Below are positions 16,617 to 24,164 of a stretch of 64,000 nucleotides of DNA, one piece after another. Under the pieces are notes generated by a model. It did no database searches. It had not been told where the DNA came from and saw nothing but the letters and a program-made list of their open reading frames with translations. This DNA comes from Phytomonospora sp040655735 (GTDB lineage Bacteria > Actinomycetota > Actinomycetes > Mycobacteriales > Micromonosporaceae): contig NZ_JBFAKK010000002.1 in NCBI RefSeq assembly GCF_040655735.1, forward strand, positions 434,001-498,000, given 5' to 3'. The translations under genes and the position numbers were made by a program. Within the stretch, counting starts at the first letter, position 1; the number at the start of each line of letters is the position of its first letter.

Positions 16617-16772
16617 TCAAGGGGACTCGCGGCGCAAACGTCGCCGACTCGGGCGGTGAGTGCGCAGGGTGTTCTCCCGTCGCCGGTGGCGGGTGAGGAG
16701 GAGCCCGAGCCGGAACTCCACGGGGGATGAGCGTTGCGGTATCGAGAACGGCGGCAGGGTCGAGACGGTCAT
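16617..16772 (-). CDS. Small basic hypothetical protein (51 aa)
   Basis: Starts at an ATG (16772) that overlaps the upstream stop as ATGA, the same coupling seen between the two preceding genes. The product is Pro/Ser-rich at the start (STLPPFSIPQRSSPVEFRLG) and strongly Arg-rich at the end (HRRRENTLRTHRPSRRRLRRESP). No family is recognised. The coupling and the hairpin just downstream support it as a real gene, but its short length and biased composition leave doubt. Confidence 0.4.
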   Translation of the reverse strand: MTVSTLPPFSIPQRSSPVEFRLGLLLTRHRRRENTLRTHRPSRRRLRRESP

Positions 16773-17014
16773 GACGCGGCCTCCCCGGTGGTCGCGGAGC
16801 CGGGCCTGGGGTCGGGGTCCTCGTCGTCGGTGTGTTGAAGTTGCGCGGCTTCGATGGCGGCGAGGCGGTCGAGGAGGTGGATGTAGAGGGCGCACGGGCC
16901 GGGGACGTCGCAGGTCGGGCAGACGCCCGCCCAAGGGTCGTGAAGGTGGAGGCGGAACTGGGTGTAGGCCAGGTCGGTCTCGGCGACGAGTGAGGTGTGG
17001 CGGTGAGAGTTCAT
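16769..17014 (-). CDS. Hypothetical protein with Cys motif (81 aa)
   Basis: Middle gene of a coupled three-gene operon, with ATGA overlaps on both sides. After a His-rich start (MNSHRHTSLVAETDLAYTQFRLHLHD) comes WAGVCPTCDVPGPCALYIHLLDRLAAIE, in which C-x2-C-x5-C could bind a metal, followed by an acidic tail (DDEDPDPRPG). Small C-P-x-C proteins of this kind are common near XRE/DUF397 loci in actinomycetes. Function unknown. Confidence 0.55.
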   Translation of the reverse strand: MNSHRHTSLVAETDLAYTQFRLHLHDPWAGVCPTCDVPGPCALYIHLLDRLAAIEAAQLQHTDDEDPDPRPGSATTGEAAS

Positions 17015-17715
17015 GACGGGCCCTCCGGAAACCCGGCGCCGCCGTTCTTCTGCCAGCGGAGGTAGAGGATTCCGCCGCCGGCCCAGAGCAGGCCGAAGCC
17101 GCCGCAGATGATCAGGAGTCCGAGGCCGATCGGACCCGGTATGGGGGACGGCGGGAGGAGATCCCCGGTGGCGAGGAGTTCGGTCGTGGCGATCGCCCAC
17201 TCGCGGATGGAGAACCAGCGCGGCCAGGGGAAGAAGTGGCCGAGAAGGTTCTCGAAGCCGAGGACGTAGACGAGGAAGGCGATGAAGGCGGGACGACCGA
17301 AAGTGGCGACTGCGGTCGCGAAGGCCGAGTACGCCAGGGTCGTGACGAGGGCGAGGGCCGCGTACGTCCACAGTGCCCGGGTGGAGAAGTCGGCGGACAT
17401 GGCGCCGATGACGAAGGCGGGTGCGGCGACGTTCGGGATGGTGACGAGGAGGAGGACGCGGAAGGTGAGGACGGCGGGGTAGTCGCGGTAGGGGGAGTTC
17501 CAGTACTCGACGCGCCAGGCGAGCATGAGTTTGACCTCGTTGTAGGCGGCGAAGGCGCAGACGAGGGGGACGAAGATCGTGAAGGTGAAGAGGACGGCAT
17601 CGGCGGGGGACGCGGTGAGGGCGAAGACGAGGGTGGAGATGAGGGCGAGCAGGTAGAGGGGGTCGTGGCGGCGCTGGTCGTGGAGACGGCGGCGGACGTA
17701 GAGGCGCGTGGTCAT
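17011..17715 (-). CDS. Polytopic membrane protein of unknown function (234 aa)
   Basis: About six hydrophobic segments: PLYLLALISTLVFALTAS, AVLFTFTIFVPLVCAFAAY, VLTFRVLLLVTIPNVAAPAFVIG, LWTYAALALVTTLAYSAFATAV, FIAFLVYVLGFENLLGHFF and IGLGLLIICGGFGLLWAGGGIL. The N-terminus is Arg-rich and presumably cytosolic. It is the first gene of the coupled operon 17715-16617. It loosely resembles ABC-2-type permease membrane domains, but no ATPase is adjacent. A TCTGCG/CGCAGA inverted repeat lies just upstream at 17734-17750. Confidence 0.6.
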   Translation of the reverse strand: MTTRLYVRRRLHDQRRHDPLYLLALISTLVFALTASPADAVLFTFTIFVPLVCAFAAYNEVKLMLAWRVEYWNSPYRDYPAVLTFRVLLLVTIPNVAAPAFVIGAMSADFSTRALWTYAALALVTTLAYSAFATAVATFGRPAFIAFLVYVLGFENLLGHFFPWPRWFSIREWAIATTELLATGDLLPPSPIPGPIGLGLLIICGGFGLLWAGGGILYLRWQKNGGAGFPEGPS

Positions 17716-17733
17716 GACGCACCGCCGGAGTAG

Positions 17734-17750
17734 TCTGCGGAGTACGCAGA
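17734..17750. promoter_or_regulatory. Inverted repeat TCTGCG-N5-CGCAGA
   Basis: A perfect 6-bp inverted repeat 19-35 bp before the ATG at 17715; possibly an operator for the membrane-protein operon. Confidence 0.35.
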
Positions 17751-17790
17751 GTTGGATGCCCGCATCGCGGGTTCCTCCTTTGGCTCTGTG

Positions 17791-17838
17791 GATCGGGGCG
17801 GGCTGCGGTTTCTGAGGCCTAGTTGGCCCGCCCCGATC
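17791..17838. terminator. Perfect 13-bp inverted repeat with 22-nt loop
   Basis: GATCGGGGCGGGC (17791-17803) pairs with GCCCGCCCCGATC (17826-17838) between the divergent genes at 17715 and 17956. In that position it is more likely a regulatory structure or 5' leader hairpin than a terminator of a flanking gene. Confidence 0.4.
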
Positions 17839-17919
17839 GTTTATCTGGGTCGTGACACCGGTCGTGACCTCGAAAGATCACCCTTCGTAACAGGTGTCAC
17901 ACGGGCATCATTGCATAGC

Positions 17920-17948
17920 GCACTAATTAGCACAAGGCCCTGTAGTAT
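17920..17948 (+). promoter_or_regulatory. XRE gene promoter with CTAATTAG palindrome
   Basis: TAGTAT (17943-17948) ends 7 nt before the GTG at 17956. About 15 bp upstream of it is the perfect 8-bp palindrome CTAATTAG, unusually AT-rich here and a candidate autoregulatory site. Confidence 0.4.
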
Positions 17949-17955
17949 GCGTGTC

Positions 17956-18813
17956 GTGGGCAAAAACCAGGCACTATCGCTTCGTTCGCAATGGCTGGGT
18001 GAGCGCCTTCGGGCCGCTCGGGCGAGGCTCGGCTACACGCTTCGGGACGTGGCTGAGTACGTAGGTCTCGACTTCACGACCATCGGCCGCTTCGAGCGCG
18101 GTACCCAGATCATCCGGCCCGCCTACGTCCGCGACCTCATCGCGTTCTACGGCATCTCCGACGAGCTAGAGCGCGATCGACTGCTACGGCTGAACGAGGA
18201 CGCATGGCGGAAGGACTGGTGGAACGGCGACACCAGCGATCTGGACGTGGGGTTCATCGACTACACCTGGCTCGAAGCGCGGGCCGAGCGGATCTGGTTG
18301 TTCGAGTCGACCTTGTTCTCGGGTCTGCTTCAGACGGCGGAGTACACGCGTGCGGTCACGGTGGCCGGGTTGCCCGGCGCCAACGAGGAGACCATCGAAC
18401 GGATGGTGGAGTTGCGCCTTACTCGGCAGCGCATCCTCACGGGTGAGGCTCCAACTCATCTCTCGATGGTCGTTGAAGAGCACGCCTTGCACCGGCCGAT
18501 CGGTGGTGTCGGCGTGCAGCGGCGACAGCTCCAGCATTTGCTCAACCGCGCCGAGGAGCCGAACATCGACGTCCGGATCCTGCTGCCGGAGGTTGGTTGG
18601 CACTTCGGTAATGCCGGACCTTTCATCATCTTCGGGATGCCCGACCCCTACCCGGACGTGGTCTACCTCGAAGGGATCGTGGGCCGCACTTTCCTTGAAG
18701 AAGAGGAGACCGTCGATACCTGCAAGCGTGGATACGATGACCTCCACCGGGCATCACTGTCGCCCGAGAAGTCGCGAGAGCTGATCGCAGCTGTCCTGAA
18801 GGGACTCACATGA
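17956..18813 (+). CDS. XRE regulator with DUF5753 domain
   Basis: About 285 residues. The N-terminal helix-turn-helix (LGERLRAARARLGYTLRDVAEYVGLDFTTIGRFERGTQ) is followed by the DUF5753 sensor domain (about residues 95-275: YTWLEARAERIWLFESTLFSGLLQTAEYTRAV). This is the WhiJ/BldB-partner type of actinomycete regulator. GTG 17956 is preferred over ATG 17947 because a -10 box sits 7 nt before it. It overlaps the DUF397 gene as ATGA; such pairs work together in many actinomycetes, often in developmental control. Confidence 0.85.
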   Translation: MGKNQALSLRSQWLGERLRAARARLGYTLRDVAEYVGLDFTTIGRFERGTQIIRPAYVRDLIAFYGISDELERDRLLRLNEDAWRKDWWNGDTSDLDVGFIDYTWLEARAERIWLFESTLFSGLLQTAEYTRAVTVAGLPGANEETIERMVELRLTRQRILTGEAPTHLSMVVEEHALHRPIGGVGVQRRQLQHLLNRAEEPNIDVRILLPEVGWHFGNAGPFIIFGMPDPYPDVVYLEGIVGRTFLEEEETVDTCKRGYDDLHRASLSPEKSRELIAAVLKGLT

Positions 18814-18995
18814 AACCCCTCGCCTGGCGAAAGAGTTCCCGCAGCGCCAACAGTGCAGGTCAGTGTGTTGAGGTAGCCGTTTACCAAGAGCGCGTCATGG
18901 TCCGGGACAGCAAGAACCCCGAGGGGGCGGTGCTCGCCTGTCCTCGGGGCCAATGGGAAGGGTTCGTCGCTAGTAGCTGTCAGCCTCGGCGATGA
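18810..18995 (+). CDS. DUF397 protein (61 aa)
   Basis: Small protein with the full DUF397 pattern: WRKSSRSANSAGQCVEVAVYQERVMVRDSKNPEGAVLACPRGQWEGF. It overlaps the XRE/DUF5753 gene by 4 nt and so is co-translated with its partner, acting as a toxin-antitoxin-like or anti-regulator module by analogy with WhiJ-type loci. Its 3' end overlaps the stop region of the convergent gene at 18970 by 26 nt. Confidence 0.88.
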   Translation: MKPLAWRKSSRSANSAGQCVEVAVYQERVMVRDSKNPEGAVLACPRGQWEGFVASSCQPRR

Positions 18996-19383
18996 CTCCG
19001 TCGATGTAGGCGTTCTCCGCCAGAGGGTCGAGCTTCTCCTCGCTCATGATCGCGTACACCAGCAGGAAGCACATGCTGAGCACCTCTTCACCGCTGAGCG
19101 GCTCGATCAGCGAGGGGTCGCCGGTGATGGCCGCGCGGATCAGCAACTCGGCATGCAGTGGCTTGACCCCACCCGAGCTGTTACGAAAGCGGACCAGAAG
19201 ATTGTCGGCGTACGCCTTGATCTCCTCCAGGGATGCCGAGGTGAACCGACGGCGTGCCGCCTCGGCGAGTGCAGCGGAGATGAGTGCGGTCACCCGCCGG
19301 TCGCCGAGCCGGTCGACGATCTCATCTGAGACCTCCTCGCCCTGGGTGATGGTCTGCCGCAGCAAGGTCACATCGTCATTCAT
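18970..19383 (-). CDS. Helical hypothetical protein (137 aa)
   Basis: Third gene of a leftward operon, overlapping the preceding gene by 8 nt. Mostly helical and acidic; the segment EVLSMCFLLVYAIMSEEKLDPLAENAYIDGVIAEADSY at the end is hydrophobic then acidic. No family recognised. Its position after two coiled-coil-like genes suggests a complex with them. Confidence 0.6.
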   Translation of the reverse strand: MNDDVTLLRQTITQGEEVSDEIVDRLGDRRVTALISAALAEAARRRFTSASLEEIKAYADNLLVRFRNSSGGVKPLHAELLIRAAITGDPSLIEPLSGEEVLSMCFLLVYAIMSEEKLDPLAENAYIDGVIAEADSY

Positions 19384-20038
19384 CGTGCCTCCATCGGTTC
19401 GAAGCCGCCGTTGCCTTCTTGATCTTCCCCACGACCTTTGTGCCTACCGCGGTCCCCAAGAGGACCAGGTTCAGTATCTGCCCGGCGTCGGGGGCGGGTG
19501 TGGGCGGCGCCTGTATCACCGGGTGGTGACGATGGCCGACCTCGACGGATATCGTCTCGCCTGAGCCTGTCGCCGGAGGCAACTCGTCTGCCTTCTCGAT
19601 GTTCACGAGGCTGACCAGGTCCTTGCCGAGGGTCTTCGAGGCGTCGTCCACCTGATCGGCTTTCGTGGTGATCATGCTGAAGAGGGACTTCTGCTCGACC
19701 TGCTCCTTCGACCGTTTCAGCAGCTCCTCCCCCGACGGCTTCGCGATGTCCGCGTTCCTCGAGCCCGCACCACTGCCGGGACTCAAGATCTCCAGGTACT
19801 CGGCCAGGGCCTCGTCGGCCGCGACCAGCTTCGCCACCGTGAACTCGTTCCCGCTCTGGGCGCGCCTCCACAGATCCAGCCCGTCACCGGCCAGGCCGTG
19901 GTTCGCGCCGGCCAGCGCGTCCTCCGCCTCGGCCAATGCCGCGGTGGCCTCGTCGGCGGCGTTGGCCGTTAAACCGATCGCGGTCTGGATCGCCCCACGC
20001 ACCGAGACAAGCTGCGCCACGACCTCCCCAAGCGCCAT
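19376..20038 (-). CDS. Helical hypothetical protein, WXG/DUF6244-like N-terminus (220 aa)
   Basis: The ATG at 20038 overlaps the previous stop by one base (TGATG). The first ~90 residues form Ala/Glu-rich amphipathic helices (ALGEVVAQLVSVRGAIQTAIGLTANAADEATAALAEAEDAL) resembling the small helical actinomycete proteins near ESX-like or DUF6244 genes. A hydrophobic stretch near the C-terminus (AGQILNLVLLGTAVGTKVVGKIKK) could be membrane-associated. No catalytic motif is seen. Function unknown. Confidence 0.55.
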   Translation of the reverse strand: MALGEVVAQLVSVRGAIQTAIGLTANAADEATAALAEAEDALAGANHGLAGDGLDLWRRAQSGNEFTVAKLVAADEALAEYLEILSPGSGAGSRNADIAKPSGEELLKRSKEQVEQKSLFSMITTKADQVDDASKTLGKDLVSLVNIEKADELPPATGSGETISVEVGHRHHPVIQAPPTPAPDAGQILNLVLLGTAVGTKVVGKIKKATAASNRWRHDE

Positions 20039-20298
20039 CAGGCCACCGTCGCCAAGTACTCGTCGAACTTCCCCGACCCGTCCCGCAGCAGCCCCGCGAA
20101 CTCCTCGCACGCCTCGACGGCCTGCGCCAGCTCGACCTCCGCCGACACCGCCCGCGGGTTCATCGCACCCTTCAGCGCCGTCATCAAAACCGGCCGCGCC
20201 TGCTCGATCTCACCCCTCGCCGCCTCCAGGGCCGCTACCGCGGCCTGAGCTGAGTCCTGAGCGGCCCGAATCCCGTCCCGTACCTCATCCATCCCCAC
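20038..20298 (-). CDS. Helical hypothetical protein (86 aa)
   Basis: First gene of the operon 20298-18970. A long alpha-helical, WXG100-like-sized protein (DEVRDGIRAAQDSAQAAVAALEAARGEIEQA) without an obvious W-x-G turn. TAGGGT ends 6 nt before the GTG at 20298, so the transcript is probably leaderless. Small helical partners of this size often heterodimerise; pairing with the next product is inferred. Confidence 0.55.
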   Translation of the reverse strand: MGMDEVRDGIRAAQDSAQAAVAALEAARGEIEQARPVLMTALKGAMNPRAVSAEVELAQAVEACEEFAGLLRDGSGKFDEYLATVA

Positions 20299-20795
20299 GC
20301 CCGGACCCTACCGTCCGTCCCACAACGAGGAAACCAGCGCTACGTCGCCCCGTCCTCACTGAAAGCACCGGATTCTCGACCGCGCCCGTCTCCCGCCGAC
20401 CTCAGCGTTCGGGGGAGTTCCCCGACATCCGTCGGCGAATTCCACTCTGTGGACGGTGGTGACGGAATTCTCCGGCGTGAACTCCGTCGCTCTCCTGGCG
20501 CGGGTTCACCGAACGGCGTTAGGGTGCCCTTTCGTGCACTGCATGCTTCGGGCGGGGCTCTCAAATGGCGCTATAAACGCAGAGTAATCGTCGCCGGGCG
20601 ATTACCGGTCCGTCCGAAGGGTTCGCCGAGGGTCTCGGTACGGGTGCTGCGCTCGTCCGTCAGGCGCACTTCCCCTCCGTGTCGGCAAGATCGGTGAACT
20701 ATATGTATTTGGCGGGGCCGCAACTTCCTCTTAGATGGTGGCGTGTCGGCATTGCCAAGCCGTCACTGGTATTGATGGGGATCGTTATCTCGAAC
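20299..20795. other. Intergenic region with inverted repeats, no gene seen
   Basis: About 500 bp between divergent transcription units. I find no convincing ORF. It holds GAATTCC (20437-20443) facing GGAATTC (20464-20470), and a GTAATCG/CGATTAC hairpin (20584-20605, 8-nt loop). Base composition becomes AT-richer near 20700 (CTATATGTATTTG), consistent with promoter DNA. Confidence 0.4.
20584..20605. promoter_or_regulatory. Inverted repeat GTAATCG-N8-CGATTAC
   Basis: A perfect 7-bp inverted repeat in AT-richer intergenic DNA, about 190 bp before the gene at 20796. Operator or hairpin; the role is not clear. Confidence 0.35.
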
Positions 20796-21446
20796 ATGGT
20801 GGAAAGCGTGAAGGACTGGACTGAGGTCGTCGGCGGGATGCCGTCGGTCATCGTGCGGATGCAGGGGCGGTCGGCTGTCGTGGCCGCCGAACTCGATGAG
20901 GGGGAGTGCGCCCGTCGTGGGGACGGGCCGGGGCTGGAGGGTTTCGAGGCTCTCGACTTGCTGATGTCCTTGCCGCAGGGGGAATCCGTGCCCGAGGCGG
21001 TGCTGTCGCAACCGCAGCGCGAGCTCCTCGACGGCATGCCCGAGTGGGCGGTCGAACGATCCGCCGGCGGTGTCGTGCGCTTGTGCAGGGTCCCGTTGCG
21101 GCCGCTGGTGGCCGTGGCGTTCACCCGCAGGTGGGCGCCCGGTTTGCGGACGGCGCACGTGTTCTCGTCGATGTGCGCGCAGGCCGTCGTCCTGCCCACG
21201 GAGCCGACCGACCCGCTGGTGGCCATCGAGGCCGACCAGTACGGCGTGGGCCTCGGTGTCGGCGCGGCCGGGCAGCCGGTGCGCTCGATCGTCACGCCGG
21301 AACCGTTCCGGCTGCGGCGGCACTCGGTGGCGCGCTGGTGGTTCGCCGAGCACGTCTACGGACTGCTCGCCGCCCAGAAGCGCAGGGCGCTCGGCGCCGG
21401 CGACAGCGAACTGGCCGAACGCCAGCGGCTCGACCAGCGCCTGTAG
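20796..21446 (+). CDS. Unknown protein convergent with TGT-like gene (216 aa)
   Basis: No family recognised. The start at ATG 20796 is preferred over 20775 because an AT-rich -10-like GTTATC ends 6 nt before it. The protein is mixed alpha/beta with LVAVAFTRRWAPGLRTAHVFSSMCAQAVVLPTEPTDP in the middle and a charged helical end (WWFAEHVYGLLAAQKRRALGAGDSELAERQRLDQRL). Its last ~90 nt overlap the 3' end of the convergent TGT-like gene, so the two units are physically linked. Confidence 0.5.
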   Translation: MVESVKDWTEVVGGMPSVIVRMQGRSAVVAAELDEGECARRGDGPGLEGFEALDLLMSLPQGESVPEAVLSQPQRELLDGMPEWAVERSAGGVVRLCRVPLRPLVAVAFTRRWAPGLRTAHVFSSMCAQAVVLPTEPTDPLVAIEADQYGVGLGVGAAGQPVRSIVTPEPFRLRRHSVARWWFAEHVYGLLAAQKRRALGAGDSELAERQRLDQRL

Positions 21447-22480
21447 CCCGCGAGGGAGTCGCGGCAACGGTTGTGCCACCAGGCAGCACGGTATGCGGGT
21501 TCGACGTAGTGGAACTCGCCGAGTAGCCCGGTCAGGTGGAACTGGGCGTGGGCGGCGGCCTCGTGCGCCATCCGGTCGGACGATGCGGTGAAGCGGTCGA
21601 GGCGGCGGCCCTGGCAAACGGGGCAGGAACATGGAGGGGCGGCGGCGTTGGCGAACACGACGGCCAGCGACCGCCCGTCCTTCCAGGTGAACAACTCCGG
21701 CAGGTAGACGTGCGGTGGGCGGCGGCCCATGCGCCGATCGCCTGCCAGGACGGGGATCCAGGCGTGCCGGTGGGCCGAGGTGGCGCCCAGTGAGGCGAAG
21801 CCGGCACCGTGCACGAGAGCGTCGAAGGCGGCCAGGTCGGTCCGCAGCACGCTGAGACCGGGGAAGCTCTCGACGAGGGCGCGCAGCCTGCGGGCGGCTC
21901 CCCAGGAGTCCAGCGGATCCCGGACGGCACCGAGCATGAGGGCCGTGGGAATCCTGATGTCCCACAGGGCCTGGCGCAGCGTCGCGTAGTGCGGCGGGCG
22001 CAGCCAGCCGAAGTGCAGCGGCAGCAGGCAGACGGTGTCGTCGCGGTCGAGGCGGGCGGTGGCGCTCAGCGCCGAGACGAGCGCGCCGAGATCACCGGCC
22101 CCGACGAACAGCGTCGGGGTGAGTGCGACGGTGGCACCGGCGTCGAGTTGCGCGTCGAGCAGTTCGGCCAGGGGAACGCGATGCAGGCCGTCGCCGTATT
22201 CGAAAGGCGCGTCGAAGCTCGCGACGCCTTTCTCGTATCCGCCGGTGTCGAGCAGGATCGGCGCCTCGAAGCCCTCCTCGCGCAACTCCGCGAGTCTCGT
22301 GCGGGCGTGTTCCCCGGCGAGCACGAATCCGCCGTGCTCGGGGCTGACCTGCGTCGACAGGATGTGCGGCAGCGCGCGTTTTCGGCCGCCGACATGGGTG
22401 AGGACACGGCCGTCGAGGGCGTGCAGGGGCGCGTCCGCGGCTTGCGCCCACCACGGACCGGGACGCTTTCGGCCGCCCAT
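21356..22480 (-). CDS. TGT-fold protein (tRNA-guanine transglycosylase-like, DpdA-like)
   Basis: 374 residues from ATG 22480 (GGGAG ribosome site); GTG 22486 is an alternative. PILLDTGGYEKG (Asp about 78) matches the TGT substrate-pocket motif DSGGF, and PPCSCPVCQG (Cys about 284, 286, 289) with a downstream His recalls the TGT zinc site C-x-C-x2-C...H. The middle (TDLAAFDALVHGAGFASLGATSAHRH) may correspond to the barrel strand carrying the TGT nucleophile. Canonical TGT motifs are otherwise diverged, so this is a paralogue such as those acting on DNA (DpdA) or an unknown target, not housekeeping Tgt. Confidence 0.6.
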   Translation of the reverse strand: MGGRKRPGPWWAQAADAPLHALDGRVLTHVGGRKRALPHILSTQVSPEHGGFVLAGEHARTRLAELREEGFEAPILLDTGGYEKGVASFDAPFEYGDGLHRVPLAELLDAQLDAGATVALTPTLFVGAGDLGALVSALSATARLDRDDTVCLLPLHFGWLRPPHYATLRQALWDIRIPTALMLGAVRDPLDSWGAARRLRALVESFPGLSVLRTDLAAFDALVHGAGFASLGATSAHRHAWIPVLAGDRRMGRRPPHVYLPELFTWKDGRSLAVVFANAAAPPCSCPVCQGRRLDRFTASSDRMAHEAAAHAQFHLTGLLGEFHYVEPAYRAAWWHNRCRDSLAGYRRWSSRWRSASSLSPAPSALRFWAASSP

Positions 22481-22697
22481 GCCCACTCCCAATAGTCCAC
22501 ATTGGAGAAACACAGTGTGTGCGCCGAAGCGTTGCACGGGAAGGGAAGTGTCACCGATCCGTCATCAAGAGTGACGCGGCGATACTCAGGAAACTCACAG
22601 GACGAGACGCCCTTTAGCGATCGTTAAGTCGTTATGGTCGAAAAACCTCAAAGGCGCGTCCGGTACACGCGCCTCCACAATGGAGACAGGAGTTCTC

Positions 22698-23498
22698 GTG
22701 ACCCGAATGGCACGGAAACTAATGGGACTGGCGGGAGTGGCCCTCACCGGTCTTTTAATCGCCGGCTTCGCCGCGGCCCCGGCGCAGGCTGACACCACCG
22801 ACGGCGGCATCACCCCCGATGTCGTCGGCGGAACCCCGGCCGACCAGGGTGAGTATCCCTGGATCGTGCGGCTGTCGATGGGCTGCGGAGGCGCGATGTA
22901 CGCCGCCGACGTCGTCTTGACCGCCGCGCACTGCGTCGACGGAACCGGCGCGGACACCTCGATCGGAGTCACCGCCGGGGTCGTCGACCTCGAAGACCCC
23001 GCCGCGGTCACCGCGCAGTCCACCTACGTCCTGCAGGCTCCCGGCTACGACGGGAACGGCAAGGACTGGGCCCTCATCAAGCTCGACACGGCTCTCGACG
23101 GCATCCCGACACTGCCGATCGCGACCACGGCCGAGTTCGACCAGGGCGACTTCACCATCATGGGCTGGGGAGCCGACAGCGAGGGCGGCGCGCAGCAGCG
23201 CTACCTGCTCGAAGCGACGGTTCCGTTCATCGACGACACCGCCTGCGCCTCGGCGTACCCGAGCCTGATCGCCGCCGAGGAGATCTGCGCCGGGCTCGAC
23301 GAGGGCGGCGTCGACACCTGCCAGGGCGACTCGGGCGGGCCGATGGTCGGCACCGACGCCAGTGGTGAGTGGGTCCAGATCGGCATCGTCAGCTGGGGTG
23401 AGGGTTGCGCGCGGCCGGGCAAGCCGGGCGTCTACTCCCAGGTGAGCAACTTCGCCGACGACATCGCGGCGGCCGCCGCGGAGTTGCCGAGCAGTTGA
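22698..23498 (+). CDS. Secreted trypsin-like serine protease
   Basis: 266 residues from GTG 22698, which has an ACAGGAG ribosome site 6 nt upstream. A signal peptide (MARKLMGLAGVALTGLLIAGFAAAPAQA) and a short propeptide precede VVGG at about residue 42, where activation would cut. The triad is H78 (TAAHC), D123 (DWALIKL) and S212 (GDSGGP); D206 in DTCQGDSGGP predicts Lys/Arg specificity, as in Streptomyces trypsins. Six further Cys could form three disulfides. Followed by a strong terminator. Confidence 0.92.
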   Translation: MTRMARKLMGLAGVALTGLLIAGFAAAPAQADTTDGGITPDVVGGTPADQGEYPWIVRLSMGCGGAMYAADVVLTAAHCVDGTGADTSIGVTAGVVDLEDPAAVTAQSTYVLQAPGYDGNGKDWALIKLDTALDGIPTLPIATTAEFDQGDFTIMGWGADSEGGAQQRYLLEATVPFIDDTACASAYPSLIAAEEICAGLDEGGVDTCQGDSGGPMVGTDASGEWVQIGIVSWGEGCARPGKPGVYSQVSNFADDIAAAAAELPSS

Positions 23499-23509
23499 CC
23501 GGTAAGACC

Positions 23510-23545
23510 GGGCCGCGTCCTTGTGTGAGGGGGCGCGGCCCTTTT
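23510..23545 (+). terminator. Rho-independent terminator of the protease gene
   Basis: GGGCCGCG (23510-23517) pairs with CGCGGCCC (23534-23541), followed by TTTT; located 12 nt after the protease stop. It may also serve the convergent TetR gene. Confidence 0.75.
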
Positions 23546-23551
23546 CGTGTG

Positions 23552-24109
23552 TCAGGACAGCATTCCGCGCACCACGACGCCGATCTGGCGTTCGGGCGCC
23601 CAGTCGGGGTCGGGCGCGGCGAGCTGGTTGCTCAACAGTCCGTCCAGAGTGGACAGCAGGGCCCAGAGGTCGCCGGCCGGGTCGGTCGAGCCGAGGCCGG
23701 CGATCCACGGCACGCCCCACTCCTCCAGTAGCCGGCGGTCGGCGGCGATCCGTTGCTGCAACGGCGGACTGTGCGCGGCCTCCAGGAAGATCGCGTGCCG
23801 CGCGAGGGTCATGACGCGGCCGGGCCCGGTGGCCAGTCCGCGGGCCATGGCCGCGATCAGGCCGGTGAACTCCTCCGCCGACGTCGGCTTCGGCGCGCCC
23901 GCGAGCCCCTGCCACGCCTCCCGCTCCATCTCCTGGAGCCGGCCGAGCACGCCCTCGACCAGCGCCTCCCGGGTGCGGAAGACGTTCGAGGTGGCGCCCA
24001 TCGGCAGCCCCGCCTCGGCGTCGACCGTCCGGTGCGTGAGCTGCCGCAGCCCCCGGTTGCCGAGCACCGAGATCGCCGCGTCGAGCACGACCCGCCTTCT
24101 GTCCGCCAT
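23552..24109 (-). CDS. TetR-family regulator
   Basis: 185 residues from ATG 24109. DNA-binding helices read VVLDAAISVLGNRGLRQLTHRTVDAEAGLPMGATSNVFRTREALVEGVL. The C-terminal domain is helical. TAGTAT ends 7 nt before the ATG, so the mRNA is probably leaderless. It faces a flavin monooxygenase across two CTACA-N2-TGTAG palindromes that touch both -10 boxes, an arrangement that should let one repressor control both genes. Confidence 0.87.
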   Translation of the reverse strand: MADRRRVVLDAAISVLGNRGLRQLTHRTVDAEAGLPMGATSNVFRTREALVEGVLGRLQEMEREAWQGLAGAPKPTSAEEFTGLIAAMARGLATGPGRVMTLARHAIFLEAAHSPPLQQRIAADRRLLEEWGVPWIAGLGSTDPAGDLWALLSTLDGLLSNQLAAPDPDWAPERQIGVVVRGMLS

Positions 24110-24116
24110 GAGACCG

Positions 24117-24158
24117 ATACTACAGGTGTAGTCAGCGGGACTACATCTGTAGTACGGT
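24117..24158. promoter_or_regulatory. Divergent leaderless promoters with paired TetR operators
   Basis: CTACAGGTGTAG (24120-24131) and CTACATCTGTAG (24141-24152) are perfect CTACA-N2-TGTAG palindromes 21 bp apart centre to centre. The first adjoins TAGTAT (-10 of tetR, minus strand, 24117-24122). The second adjoins TACGGT (24153-24158, -10 of the monooxygenase). Confidence 0.7.
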
Positions 24159-24164
24159 CGGGGC

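Noticed and set aside
20299..20795. Possible small ORFs in the intergenic region
   Set aside because: Frames of 62-82 residues have no start signals, no family features and poor codon bias.
15299..22480. A complete Qat or Dpd defence island
   Set aside because: Only a QatC/QueC-like and a TGT-like protein are visible, and the genes between them encode unrelated products; QatA, QatB, QatD and Dpd helicase/nuclease components are absent.
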